DNA of 26,040 nucleotides from Bacteroidales bacterium (lineage in GTDB: Bacteria; Bacteroidota; Bacteroidia; Bacteroidales; UBA7960). The notes under the pieces are model-generated. The model ran no database searches and was not told the origin of the DNA. It saw only the letters and a list, made by a program, of their open reading frames with translations. Within the stretch, counting starts at the first letter, position 1. Each line of letters begins with the position of its first letter. Below, one piece after another: positions 1 to 8,319 of this stretch. The DNA is taken from assembly GCA_007132395.1 (NCBI GenBank), contig SLOR01000375.1:1-26040 (forward strand), written 5' to 3'. A program made the position numbers and the translations under genes.

Positions 1-2832
1 GGAGACCTTTTATTAAATATCTTTTTTTTATTCTTTTTTCTTTTTTTAGCTTTCACGTATCGCAGCAAGCTTTCCTTTAAGTTTTCGTCTGGCCCATTAT
101 TTACTGTTTTAACGTACACCTTGGGTTTTTTACTTATCGCTTTCTTCTCTGCCTATATTGTTTTTCAACTTCAAAGCCTTGTATTTAATTCCAGCCTGAG
201 TCTTGATGTGAATTTTATTTTTTCCATGGATATTTATAATTTCCTTGGCTTTACAATTATCGGACTCCTGTTTTTATCCTTTTATTTCCTTAGTCATACT
301 GTATTCAGTATAATTCACCGTAATGGGAATAGAAAAACTCAAATTATACACGCCATTGCTACTGTATTCATATTGTGTACATTGATGTATCTGATTGTTT
401 CTTATTTTATAATATGGCTGTTTTTATTCTTATCATGCTTGTTGTATTTTTCTTATCGTCCGGGTTCTTTTAAAACGATTTCCTTTACGCAGCTAATATT
501 ATCGCTTTTTTTCTTCGCAGTTATAGGTACCTATGCATTATATGTGTTTAACCTGGAAAAGGAATTTCTTAAAAGAACTAATGTTGCACTGCGGCTTGCC
601 TTTGAACAGGATCCTGTAGCAGAGTTTTTGTTTTCTGAATTTGAAAATGACTTATATGAGGATTATGGATTACAGGAACTTGTGATGCGTGATCCGTACA
701 ATGAGGAATCTATTCTCCAATATCTGAAAACCTATTATTTTATTGATTTCTGGGCCCGGTATGATATTCAGCTTACCACTTGCTCCCCGGGTGAAATATT
801 GTTTTTTAAACCCATCGAAGCAGAACTTCTTTGTCATGATTATTTTACCTTTTATATTGATGAATTTGGCCGACCCACGGTAAGTGATCATTTTATTTAT
901 CTCGCCAACAATACTGGACGCAATTCCTATATAGCCATTTTACCGGTAATAGACAATGAAACCAATGAGTTGCGCTATAATGTCTATATGGAATTTGAAG
1001 GTAAATTTATACCACGCGATATGGGTTTCCCGGAGTTGCTTGTGGATGAGAAAGTAGACCTGGATAAAAACCTTGGAAATTATTCCTATGCCATTTACAA
1101 AAACGGGAATATGACCATGAAATTCGGTCCGTATTTCTATAGTGTTTTCTCAGGATTTACAGCCCATAGCAATGAGCTTTTTCATACTTATGAATCGGAG
1201 GGGTATAGTCACCTGGTTTACAACAGAGATGCCGATACACATATTTACGTAAGTAAACCCGTAGAAAGCATGCTTGAGCGAATTGCACCCTTTTCCTACC
1301 TGTTTATCACCTTTTTCCTGTTAAGTATAATCATATGGCTTAGTGTATTGTATCTGCATAAAGAGTTACATATCTCTTTTAATTTTAAAAAGCAGTTGCA
1401 ATTCGCCATTATTGTAATTGTACTCATAAGTGTTGTTTCCATTGGCGGTGCATCAGCATGGTTCATTTTTAATATCCACGGTAAGAAGAATGAAGCCTTT
1501 ATCAACGAAAAGGCCCATAGTGTACTCATTGAGTTGGAAAACCTTCTTGCCGAAGAAGCCTATCTTAATGATTCCTACAGCGATTATCTGCACCAGGTGC
1601 TTATGCGATTATCACAGGTTTTTTTCACCGATATCAATCTTTTTGACCCCGACGGCAACCTGCTTGCCTCTTCCCGGCCCAGGGTGTTTGACGAAGGTCT
1701 GATTTCCGCACATATTCATCCCGTTGCCTATAATGAACTCCGGCTTACAGGCAAGTCGTTGTTTGTGCATAATGAAAGCATTGGCAATCTCGACTACATT
1801 TCAGCCTATGTGCCACTGATGAATATAAACAATCGTTTAATGGGGTACATCAATTTACCTTACTTTGCCCAGCAGAGCGAACTGCGTAATGAATTAAGCT
1901 ATTTTCTTGTGGCTTTCATTAATATATATTTATTATTGCTATTATTCTCGCTGATTATCGCGTTTTTTATTTCAAATTATCTAACCAGGCCCTTGCAAAT
2001 CATAAGGAATAGCCTGTCGAGTATTTCCTTCGGCAAGAGTAATAAGAAGATTTCCTGGGAACGTGAAGATGAAATCGGACAGTTAATCAGCGAGTATAAC
2101 CGTATGGTTGATGAACTTGCCATTAGTGCAGAACTGCTGGCAAGCACCGAAAGAGAATCGGCATGGAGAGAAATGGCCAAGCAGGTTGCGCACGAAATTA
2201 AGAACCCGCTTACACCCATGCGACTCAATGTACAATACCTGCACCGTGCCTGGCAGGATAAAGCAGAAGATTGGGAGGAACGCCTGGAAAGGTTTACCAA
2301 AACTATGGTAGAACATATTGACAGCCTTGCTTTAATTGCCGGTGAATTTTCTGATTTTGCCAAAATGCCCTCGGCCAAAAGAGAATTGATTAACCTCAAT
2401 GAGTTCCTGCCTGAAGTAATGGATTTGTATAAAGGGTTTGACGCTGTTAGCATTGACTGCTACCTCCCCGACAATGGCAACGACTTGATAGTAAATGCTG
2501 ATAGAAAACAACTACTTAGAGTTTTCAATAACCTGATAAAGAATGCTATACAAGCTTACGAAAAGAATGAAAATGTTACTGTGGCGATACATTGTGAGAA
2601 GGAAGAAAATTATGTGCGCATAGAAGTACAGGATTACGGTGTGGGTATCCCGGAAAATGTAAGAAAGAACATTTTCCAGCCCTACTTCACCACAAAAAGT
2701 TCGGGCATGGGCTTGGGTCTTGCCATGGTAAAAAGCATTATAGAGGGTTCTAACGGCCATATTTCCTTTTATTCGGAGGCCGGCAAGGGTACCAGCTTTG
2801 TAATCCGTATTCCTGCTGTTAATGGGGCTTAA
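1..2832 (+). CDS. Membrane sensor histidine kinase (NtrY-like), 5' end outside window
   Basis: The frame is open from base 1, so the true start lies upstream; 943 codons are in the window. Seen: at least six strongly hydrophobic segments in the first third, a long extracytoplasmic stretch, two membrane segments near window residues 430-490, a second extracytoplasmic stretch, another membrane segment near 645-670, then a HAMP-like linker. The H-box is HEIKNPLTPMRLNVQYLH with the phospho-accepting His near residue 731. The N-box (NNLIKNAIQAY, near 843), G1 (DYGVGIPEN) and G2 (GMGLGLAM, near 902) complete an intact ATPase domain. Family knowledge: such kinases autophosphorylate and pass phosphate to a response regulator; the H-box wording is closest to the NtrY group. 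No regulator gene is adjacent, so the stimulus and output are unknown. It is followed after 51 bases by the WKSEA repeat gene on the same strand, which may be cotranscribed. Confidence 0.93.
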   Translation, partial: GDLLLNIFFLFFFLFLAFTYRSKLSFKFSSGPLFTVLTYTLGFLLIAFFSAYIVFQLQSLVFNSSLSLDVNFIFSMDIYNFLGFTIIGLLFLSFYFLSHTVFSIIHRNGNRKTQIIHAIATVFILCTLMYLIVSYFIIWLFLFLSCLLYFSYRPGSFKTISFTQLILSLFFFAVIGTYALYVFNLEKEFLKRTNVALRLAFEQDPVAEFLFSEFENDLYEDYGLQELVMRDPYNEESILQYLKTYYFIDFWARYDIQLTTCSPGEILFFKPIEAELLCHDYFTFYIDEFGRPTVSDHFIYLANNTGRNSYIAILPVIDNETNELRYNVYMEFEGKFIPRDMGFPELLVDEKVDLDKNLGNYSYAIYKNGNMTMKFGPYFYSVFSGFTAHSNELFHTYESEGYSHLVYNRDADTHIYVSKPVESMLERIAPFSYLFITFFLLSIIIWLSVLYLHKELHISFNFKKQLQFAIIVIVLISVVSIGGASAWFIFNIHGKKNEAFINEKAHSVLIELENLLAEEAYLNDSYSDYLHQVLMRLSQVFFTDINLFDPDGNLLASSRPRVFDEGLISAHIHPVAYNELRLTGKSLFVHNESIGNLDYISAYVPLMNINNRLMGYINLPYFAQQSELRNELSYFLVAFINIYLLLLLFSLIIAFFISNYLTRPLQIIRNSLSSISFGKSNKKISWEREDEIGQLISEYNRMVDELAISAELLASTERESAWREMAKQVAHEIKNPLTPMRLNVQYLHRAWQDKAEDWEERLERFTKTMVEHIDSLALIAGEFSDFAKMPSAKRELINLNEFLPEVMDLYKGFDAVSIDCYLPDNGNDLIVNADRKQLLRVFNNLIKNAIQAYEKNENVTVAIHCEKEENYVRIEVQDYGVGIPENVRKNIFQPYFTTKSSGMGLGLAMVKSIIEGSNGHISFYSEAGKGTSFVIRIPAVNGA

Positions 2833-2883
2833 AACAGCCCGAATGTTTTGTTTGATGCACAACCGCAATCAAAAAGAAAAGAG

Positions 2884-3204
2884 ATGCGTAAAATATTTCT
2901 GACCCTTATTATCGGCTTATTTGTATTTTCCATGAACGCCTTTGCCCAAAAGGTTTACGTAACCGAATGGAAATCAGAAGCCGATTACCTTGTTTATGTT
3001 TCCGAGTGGAAATCAGAAGCAAGTGTAATAGCCTACATTACAAAGTGGAAGTCAGAAGCCAAAAAGGAATCAGGAATCTGGTATTACACGGACTGGAAAA
3101 GTGAAGCGGATATTATAATCTATTATACACAGTGGAAAAGCGAAGCAAATATAATCGTGTATTTTACCCAGTGGAAGTCTGAAGCCAGCTGGAAGAAGAA
3201 GTAA
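2884..3204 (+). CDS. Small exported WKSEA-repeat protein (DUF6150-like)
   Basis: I chose the ATG at 2884, 106 residues, because it follows a purine-rich stretch (agaaaagag) and opens a clear signal peptide: MRK, a hydrophobic run, then AFAQ before the mature protein. A TTG 36 bases earlier is also in frame but would bury the signal peptide. The mature part of about 85 residues consists of six WKSEA units, each followed by an alternating hydrophobic/aromatic strand (such as DIIIYYTQ, NIIVYFTQ). Spacing is 13 residues except for one 16-residue unit in the middle. From memory, short Bacteroidota proteins with Y/W-K-S-E-A repeats are grouped as DUF6150; I cannot check this here. Function is unknown; export to the periplasm or cell surface is inferred from the signal peptide. 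The 145-bp palindromic element starts 5 bases after the stop. Confidence 0.82.
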   Translation: MRKIFLTLIIGLFVFSMNAFAQKVYVTEWKSEADYLVYVSEWKSEASVIAYITKWKSEAKKESGIWYYTDWKSEADIIIYYTQWKSEANIIVYFTQWKSEASWKKK

Positions 3205-3209
3205 AAAAC

Positions 3210-3354
3210 GAGGATGTTTCAAAAGTGTATGCTTGTCGTGTAGCTGTTTGGCTGACTCGCAACGCCATCTGTTGAAACGACTTTTGATTATCAACCCGAT
3301 TGCCGCTTTGAGAAGCTCAGCATACCAATGAAAACCTACTTTTGAAAAATCCTC
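3210..3354. repeat. 145-bp intergenic palindromic element, copy A
   Basis: The outer arms gaggatgtttcaaaagt (3210-3226) and acttttgaaaaatcctc (3338-3354) pair at 16 of 17 positions. Inside, gtcgt (3235-3239) can pair with acgac (3277-3281), and a small central stem ttga/tcaa lies at 3284-3294. It aligns without gaps with copy B at 18225-18369 (95 of 145 identical; 45 of 57 in the core 3265-3321). It fills most of the space between the convergent WKSEA-repeat and buk genes. It has no coding potential that I could see. It could act as a bidirectional terminator or RNA-stabilising structure, or be a relic of a small non-autonomous mobile element. Confidence 0.8.
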
Positions 3355-3401
3355 GTACTTGAAACTATTACTATTGAGGAAAATAAATTTCCCTTCAATT
3401 T

Positions 3402-4478
3402 TTATTGATATACCAATGGTTCTGTTTCACCCTTAAGTACCATAAGCCCATTCATGGCCAGTGCGCGCATTTCATCCTCGCCGGGATACACGTAAACAGG
3501 CGAAATATGCCTGATTCGCTCGGTAAGAATCTCCACGAAGGGTTTTCCGTAGGCAATACCTCCGGTAAGCAGAATGGCATCTACCTCGCCCTTGAGAACG
3601 GTTGCCATGGCTCCGATTTCCTTGGCTACCTGGTAGGCCATGGCATCATGAACCAGTTTGGCCTTTTCATCGCCGGCCAGGGCCATTTTTTCTACCTCAT
3701 AGGCATCATTGGTGCCCAGGTAAGCCACCAGACCACCGCGTCCTGTAATCATTTTCTGAATTTGCTTCAGGGTGTATTTCCCGCTAAAGCAAAGCTTTGC
3801 CAATGCACCTACGGGCAAAGTGCCACTTCTTTCAGGAGAAAACGGACCTTCACCGTCGAGTGCCTGATTTACATCAATTACTCTGCCCTGGTAGTGAGCC
3901 CCAACACTAATTCCTCCGCCCAGGTGAGCCACGATAAGATTCAGCGCTTCATAGCGTTGTGCCACGGCTCTGGCATGATGACGGGCAATGGCTTTCTGGT
4001 TCAGTGCATGAAAAATAGATACTCGCTCAAATTCGGGATGACCGGAAATCCGGGCAATATCATCCAGTTCATCTACCACAACCGGATCGGCAATAAAAGC
4101 CCTGGCAGAGGGTAAGGTTTTAGCAATATCGTGGGCAATTAATCCGCCCAGGTTACTGGCATGCTGACCCAGCACACCAATCTTCAAATCTTGTATCAGG
4201 GCATCATTGATTTCGTAAACGCCAGATTTAATAGGCTTTACCAAACCTCCGCGGCCCACTACTATCTGAATATTTTCTACCACTATTCCTGCTGCTTTCA
4301 GCTCTTCAAGAATAATGTTTTTACGGAACTCATACTGATCCGTAATTTTCTCAAAGCTTTCAATCTCTTCACAGCTGTGCTTGATATTTTTGAGAAATAA
4401 TTCCTTTGTGTTTCTGAAAACAGCAATTTTGGTAGAGGTGGAGCCGGGATTTATGGCTAACAATAATTCTTCTTCCAT
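3402..4478 (-). CDS. buk: Butyrate kinase
   Basis: The 358-residue protein begins MEEELLLAINPGSTSTKIAVF, the nucleotide-binding signature of the acetate/butyrate kinase (ASKHA) family, and carries AHLGGGISVGAH and LLTGGIAYG motifs further on. Length matches butyrate kinases (about 355-360) rather than acetate kinase (about 400). It converts butyryl phosphate and ADP to butyrate and ATP in the cytoplasm; branched-chain acyl phosphates are possible substrates. It lies 32 bases downstream of ptb on the same strand, the standard ptb-buk operon order, which strongly supports the call. The end of the gene faces palindromic element A. Confidence 0.96.
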   Translation of the reverse strand: MEEELLLAINPGSTSTKIAVFRNTKELFLKNIKHSCEEIESFEKITDQYEFRKNIILEELKAAGIVVENIQIVVGRGGLVKPIKSGVYEINDALIQDLKIGVLGQHASNLGGLIAHDIAKTLPSARAFIADPVVVDELDDIARISGHPEFERVSIFHALNQKAIARHHARAVAQRYEALNLIVAHLGGGISVGAHYQGRVIDVNQALDGEGPFSPERSGTLPVGALAKLCFSGKYTLKQIQKMITGRGGLVAYLGTNDAYEVEKMALAGDEKAKLVHDAMAYQVAKEIGAMATVLKGEVDAILLTGGIAYGKPFVEILTERIRHISPVYVYPGEDEMRALAMNGLMVLKGETEPLVYQ

Positions 4479-4510
4479 GTTTTGATAAATCTTAAGGGGT
4501 TTAAAAAAGA

Positions 4511-5407
4511 TTACTTTATGGCTGCCGCCAGTGCGATACTGTTAAGTTTTGTATCATCATTATCGGCACGGCTGGTAAGCACAATGGGAGCTTTTGCTCC
4601 AACAATAACAGCTGCACATTTTGCCTGGGCAAAATAAATAAAGGATTTGTAAATAGCATTGGAGGCATCCAGGTTATCGGCCACCAGTAAGTCAGCATCT
4701 CCTGCTACGGTGCTGACAATTTTTTTAAGCTCTGCGCTTTTTTTACTAACAGCATTGTCAAAGGCCAAAGGGCCATCGATAATGCAGTTGGAAATCTGGC
4801 CACGTTCGGCCATCTTTGCAATGGCAGCAGCTTCCATGGAAGACTTCATGTCGGGGTTTACGGTTTCTACAGCGCTCAGCATGGCTACTTTGGGCTTTTC
4901 AATGCCTAGTTTTTGCAGGTAGCTTACCGAGTTCTTCACAATAGAAACTTTCCCTTTAAAATCGGGTGCAATATTCATTGCAGCATCGGTAAGTCCGATA
5001 ATTTTGTGGTAAGCTGTTAATTCAAACAATGCAAGGTGCGATAACAACTCGCCGCTTCTTAATCCCCATTCCTTGTTCAGAACGGCTCTGAGCAGGCAGG
5101 AAGTTCCCAGATGCCCCTTCATAACAATATCGGCTTTTTTCTGAGAAACCATTTGTACTGAAATGGCAGCGGCCCTTTCATTATCCGGTTCATGGATAAG
5201 CTCAAAGGAGGAAATATCATAATTTCCTTTCTGGCAAATTTCACGGATTTTTGGCTCATCGCCCACCAGGATAACGTCAACAATGCCTTGTTTATGGGCA
5301 TTGATAACCGCTTCAATGGCATTTTGGTCTTGAGCGGCGGCAAGAACAAGCCTTTTTCCGCCCTGCGATCGTGCCATCTGATGCAAATCAGAGAGTTTTG
5401 TCAACAT
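4511..5407 (-). CDS. ptb: Phosphate butyryltransferase
   Basis: The 298-residue protein has the phosphate acetyl/butyryl transferase fold signatures: LVLAAAQDQNAIEAV near the N terminus, VDVILVGDEPKI, a DIVMKGHLGTS segment and the GPLAFDNAVS motif near two thirds of the length. Length agrees with Ptb (about 300) rather than the longer Pta. It exchanges CoA for phosphate on butyryl-CoA to give butyryl phosphate for Buk, so the pair yields one ATP per butyryl-CoA. Start ATG at 5407; a TATTTTTG -7 element lies about 40 bases upstream. The first gene of a two-gene operon with buk. The true in vivo substrate may include isobutyryl-CoA or isovaleryl-CoA from amino acid breakdown. Confidence 0.96.
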   Translation of the reverse strand: MLTKLSDLHQMARSQGGKRLVLAAAQDQNAIEAVINAHKQGIVDVILVGDEPKIREICQKGNYDISSFELIHEPDNERAAAISVQMVSQKKADIVMKGHLGTSCLLRAVLNKEWGLRSGELLSHLALFELTAYHKIIGLTDAAMNIAPDFKGKVSIVKNSVSYLQKLGIEKPKVAMLSAVETVNPDMKSSMEAAAIAKMAERGQISNCIIDGPLAFDNAVSKKSAELKKIVSTVAGDADLLVADNLDASNAIYKSFIYFAQAKCAAVIVGAKAPIVLTSRADNDDTKLNSIALAAAIK

Positions 5408-5445
5408 ACTATATATCTGTTTTTAAGGGTGATTATTGATGTGCG

Positions 5446-5453
5446 CAAAAATA
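5446..5453 (-). promoter_or_regulatory. Candidate -7 element for ptb-buk (TATTTTTG)
   Basis: Read on the minus strand, TATTTTTG fits the Bacteroidota -7 consensus TAnnTTTG and lies 38 bases before the ptb ATG. I see no convincing TTG at the expected -33 distance, so this is a moderate call. Confidence 0.45.
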
Positions 5454-5560
5454 CAAACTAAAATTGAAAGCATGGGTTTCCGCGCCTAATATTTGGAAGT
5501 TTCCTTTCCAATCCCAAAATCCTTGCAAAATTGCGACTTACAAGAGGCACAGGCCAAATA

Positions 5561-5587
5561 AAAAAAGGCCCCATTGGGACCTTTTTC
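5561..5587 (-). terminator. Rho-independent terminator after hsp20
   Basis: On the minus strand the sequence reads aaaaaggtccc, a four-base loop aatg, then gggcc followed by seven T residues. The stem is GC-rich at its top and is followed by a U-run, directly downstream of the hsp20 stop at 5608. The A-rich left flank also allows some function in the opposite direction. Confidence 0.8.
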
Positions 5588-5607
5588 AAAATTTATCAAA
5601 TGTTGGT

Positions 5608-6033
5608 TTAATTTACCTGGATAGCTTTGATAAATTTATTCTTCTCCGGATTTACGTAAGGAATTTTGATTTTAAGTATGCCATTTTCATAGCCAGCAGC
5701 TATCTCGTCAGTCTGCGTTGTGTCGGGAAGGGTAAAATAGCGGCTGAAGGCCTCCTGCTGAAACTCTCTGCGCAGGTAAACGGTATTTTCATCGGCTGTA
5801 TCATTGCTTTCCGGGTCGAAAGAAACGCTGAGTACTTTCTCTTCAATTTTAATATTGAAATCTTTCTTGCTTAATCCGGGCACGGCCATTTCTATGGTAT
5901 AGAAATCCTCGGATTTGAAGATATTGGTGTCGGGAAGGCTACTTTCATTGAAGTTACTTTCCATTTTGTTGTTGAACCGTTGGCCGAAAAGCCTGTTAAT
6001 TTCGGGTTGGGTACGCCATCTGATAATAGTCAT
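5608..6033 (-). CDS. Small heat-shock protein, Hsp20/alpha-crystallin family
   Basis: The 141-residue protein has a short N-terminal arm and an alpha-crystallin domain from about residue 40: FYTIEMAVPGLSKKDFNIKI at the start and the hallmark YENGILKIKIP near the end. The C-terminal IQV resembles the I-x-I/V tail that docks between subunits. It is an ATP-independent holdase in the cytoplasm. The start ATG at 6033 has a good ribosome-binding sequence (aggaga) nine or so bases upstream. It is monocistronic: a terminator follows and the upstream gene diverges. I saw no recognisable heat-shock promoter. Confidence 0.95.
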   Translation of the reverse strand: MTIIRWRTQPEINRLFGQRFNNKMESNFNESSLPDTNIFKSEDFYTIEMAVPGLSKKDFNIKIEEKVLSVSFDPESNDTADENTVYLRREFQQEAFSRYFTLPDTTQTDEIAAGYENGILKIKIPYVNPEKNKFIKAIQVN

Positions 6034-6157
6034 GATAAGGTCTCCTATCTTTAAGTTAATTTATAGTATAATTTTTTTTCAATCATTAAGTTGTCGATAA
6101 CTGCCGGTCAAACCGTATTCCATTTCCTCTCGGGCTTGTTTTAAGGAGCAAAAAGAA

Positions 6158-6209
6158 GACATAATGGCATCTTTGTGTGTTAATGTTTGATTATAGGCGA
6201 CATAATGGC
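6158..6209. repeat. Pair of 11-bp direct repeats (gacataatggc)
   Basis: Two exact copies start 41 bp apart, so they would face the same side of the helix. They lie in the shared upstream region of hsp20 and the rightward membrane protein gene and may be an operator pair. Chance occurrence is possible. Confidence 0.4.
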
Positions 6210-6325
6210 GCAATATTGATTCGCGGTAAAGCAGATACTGAAGAAGTATTTTTAATGCCTGTCAACAAATTATCAATTTTACAGTTGAGTTGTTTGTAAA
6301 GAAATTTCTCTTACAATTAAGTGGT

Positions 6326-6333
6326 TATCTTTG
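6326..6333 (+). promoter_or_regulatory. -7 promoter element TATCTTTG
   Basis: Perfect match to TAnnTTTG, 44 bases before the ATG at 6378. It lies inside the longer frame that would start at a GTG at 6321, so it also argues that translation starts at 6378. No clear -33 TTTG at the usual spacing. Confidence 0.6.
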
Positions 6334-6377
6334 CACCTTTTTCAAAAATACTGAGAGAAAATATTTTTCATACTTCT

Positions 6378-7481
6378 ATGGATAAACAGCACACCAAAGT
6401 ACTGTCTTACTTTCGCTTCCGGCGTATTTTAATACCCATCATACTGGGGTTGGGGGTTGCTACCTTTTTGTTTGTCAGAAGTTTTGATCGGGAAGCATTT
6501 ACAGGGATTCACTGGGTGTGGCAATCGTACTTTTTCATTTTCATGGCTTTGCTGATGATGGTGGTTCGCGATGTAGGCTATATGTACCGCCTCCGCGTGC
6601 TAACCGACGGGCAGCTAAGCTGGCGGCGCAGTTTCGATGTGATTATGTTATGGGAATTTGCTTCGGCCATTACCCCTTCCATCATTGGAGGTTCGGCCAT
6701 TGCTTTGTATATCGTAAACAAAGAAGGGGTGAGCATGGGACGCACCACGGCAATCGTGATGATTACCGCCTTTCTTGACGAGTTGTTTTACATTATTATG
6801 GTACCCGTAATGATACTTATCGTGGGTACGCAATACCTTTTTACCACAGAGGGTGAATATGTTTTCCTCAATACCCGATTTGGTACCCAGGGCATATTTG
6901 TTTTGGGGTATCTTTTTATTCTTGTACTCACTACCATTATCATATACGGAGTATTTATAAACCCCAGAGGGTTTAAGCTGATTTTACTTTCCATTTTCAA
7001 GCTTCCTTTTCTGAGAAAATGGCGCAATAAAGCAGCCGAAACCGGAAATGAAATTATTATCACTTCCCGCGAGATGAAAGGGAAACCCTTTATTTTCTGG
7101 GTAAAAGCTTTTGCAGGTACGTTTTTTTCCTGGACAGGACGCTTCCTGGTAGTAAATTTTCTCATCATGGCATTTGTTTCCGGAGGCGATCAAATGCTGA
7201 TTTACGCGCGACAGCTTGTGATGTGGGTAATACTGCTTATCAGCCCCACACCCGGGGGCAGTGGTGTTGCCGAATTTGTTTTTAGCGGTTTTCTGGGGGA
7301 GTTTATCCCAGCCGGACTTACACCTGCCCTGGGATTGATGTGGAGGATAATTAGCTATTACCCCTACCTTTTTATCGGAGCAATCATTTTACCTGCCTGG
7401 CTGAAAAGGGTATATGCAAAAAAGAGTCGTAAAGAAAAGGAAATAAATCCTTCCGACGAACTGCAGCACAAACCGGTATAA
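6378..7481 (+). CDS. UPF0104/LPG-synthase-TM family polytopic membrane protein
   Basis: The 367-residue protein begins MDKQHTKVLSYF and contains about eight hydrophobic segments. It has the features of the lysylphosphatidylglycerol synthase transmembrane family (PF03706): an early WELAS-like segment (here MLWEFASAITPSIIGGSAIA), a central basic cytoplasmic loop, and a C-terminal SPTPGGSGVAEFVFSGFL motif, which is the family hallmark. It lacks the soluble aminoacyl-transferase domain of MprF, so lipid or glycolipid flipping or a related membrane role is an inference only. ATG at 6378 is preferred to the upstream GTG because the -7 promoter element lies between them. The TauE-like gene follows after 58 bases but has its own promoter. 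Confidence 0.88.
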   Translation: MDKQHTKVLSYFRFRRILIPIILGLGVATFLFVRSFDREAFTGIHWVWQSYFFIFMALLMMVVRDVGYMYRLRVLTDGQLSWRRSFDVIMLWEFASAITPSIIGGSAIALYIVNKEGVSMGRTTAIVMITAFLDELFYIIMVPVMILIVGTQYLFTTEGEYVFLNTRFGTQGIFVLGYLFILVLTTIIIYGVFINPRGFKLILLSIFKLPFLRKWRNKAAETGNEIIITSREMKGKPFIFWVKAFAGTFFSWTGRFLVVNFLIMAFVSGGDQMLIYARQLVMWVILLISPTPGGSGVAEFVFSGFLGEFIPAGLTPALGLMWRIISYYPYLFIGAIILPAWLKRVYAKKSRKEKEINPSDELQHKPV

Positions 7482-7485
7482 TTAA

Positions 7486-7518
7486 TTGCAGACAGGTTAA
7501 AAAAAAACACTACGTTTG
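7486..7518 (+). promoter_or_regulatory. Promoter of the TauE/SafE-like gene
   Basis: TTG at 7486-7488, a 22-base spacer, and TACGTTTG at 7511-7518 match the Bacteroidota -33/-7 arrangement. The start codon is 22 bases downstream, giving a short leader. Confidence 0.6.
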
Positions 7519-7539
7519 CCTGAATAAAATGCATTTCTT

Positions 7540-8292
7540 ATGTCGTGGGAATATATAATCCTCGTTTTAATTACCGGAGTTATATGCGGCGTTATCAATA
7601 CCCTGGCCGGTAGTGGCTCCCTTATCAGCCTGCCCATACTCATGTTTATTGGGCTTCCTCCTCATGTTGCCAACGGCACCAACCGTATCGGAATCCTTTT
7701 TCAAAATGTTGTAAGCACGCTTACCTTTAAAAAGCAAAAGGTGCTGGATGTAAAAATGGGATGGAAAGTTGCTATCCCCAGCATCCTGGGCTCGGTCGCC
7801 GGTGCATTTATCGTGCTGGAGATGAATGAGAGGGCTGTGGAAATTACCATAGGAATTGTACTGTTTATCATGCTTATTCCTATTTTCTACAAACCCCGCA
7901 AGTGGCTGCATGGAAGCCAACCCGAAGAAATCACCAAAAATGGCCTGCTTCAATTTGTAATATTTTTTCTTATTGGGGCCTATGGAGGATTTATCCAGGC
8001 GGGTGTAGGTATATTTTTGCTTGCTGCCCTGGTATTGAATTCAGGCTACGATTTAGTGAGAGCCAATGCCCTGAAGGTATTTATTAACCTGATATTTACC
8101 CCTTTTGCTCTTGCTGTTTTTATTTACAAAGGGCAGGTAGATGTGGTGGCCGGATTGATACTGGCAGTTGGAAATTCGGTAGGTGCCTATTTTGCCAGCA
8201 AGTATGCCGTGAGCTGGGGAACCGCTTTCGTAAGATATGTCTTGATTGTGGTAATTGTGGGAGCAGGAACCAAATTACTTTTATTTCCCTGA
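7540..8292 (+). CDS. TSUP (TauE/SafE) family permease
   Basis: The 250-residue membrane protein fits PF01925. It has the family's internal duplication: a glycine-rich motif GVICGVINTLAGSGSLISLP in the first half and IGAYGGFIQAGVGIFLLAA in the second half. About eight membrane segments can be drawn. Members export sulfite, sulfoacetate or other small organosulfur or organic anions across the inner membrane; the substrate cannot be read from sequence. The ATG at 7540 opens with the first helix directly. It converges on the sugar transferase gene, with only 27 bases between the two stops. Confidence 0.92.
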   Translation: MSWEYIILVLITGVICGVINTLAGSGSLISLPILMFIGLPPHVANGTNRIGILFQNVVSTLTFKKQKVLDVKMGWKVAIPSILGSVAGAFIVLEMNERAVEITIGIVLFIMLIPIFYKPRKWLHGSQPEEITKNGLLQFVIFFLIGAYGGFIQAGVGIFLLAALVLNSGYDLVRANALKVFINLIFTPFALAVFIYKGQVDVVAGLILAVGNSVGAYFASKYAVSWGTAFVRYVLIVVIVGAGTKLLLFP

Positions 8293-8319
8293 CGTATATC
8301 CAGGTTTCATAATTGATAC

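Larger units (their letters stand above)
6034..6377. other. 344-bp divergent intergenic region between hsp20 and the UPF0104 gene
   Basis: No coding frame with a plausible start and RBS was found. It holds the -7 element at 6326-6333 for the rightward gene, and an 11-bp direct repeat gacataatggc at 6158-6168 and 6199-6209 (41 bp apart, about four helical turns). The hsp20-proximal part (6050-6090) is very AT-rich. No TAnnTTTG element was found reading towards hsp20. Confidence 0.6.

Noticed and set aside
2950..3195. Regularly spaced repeat resembling a short CRISPR-like array
   Set aside because: The repeats are coding (WKSEA), 39 bases apart with drifting codons, inside one signal-peptide-bearing frame, and no cas gene is present.
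3405..4115. 236-codon plus-strand frame opposite buk
   Set aside because: Shadow of the butyrate kinase coding strand; no recognisable domain or start signal.
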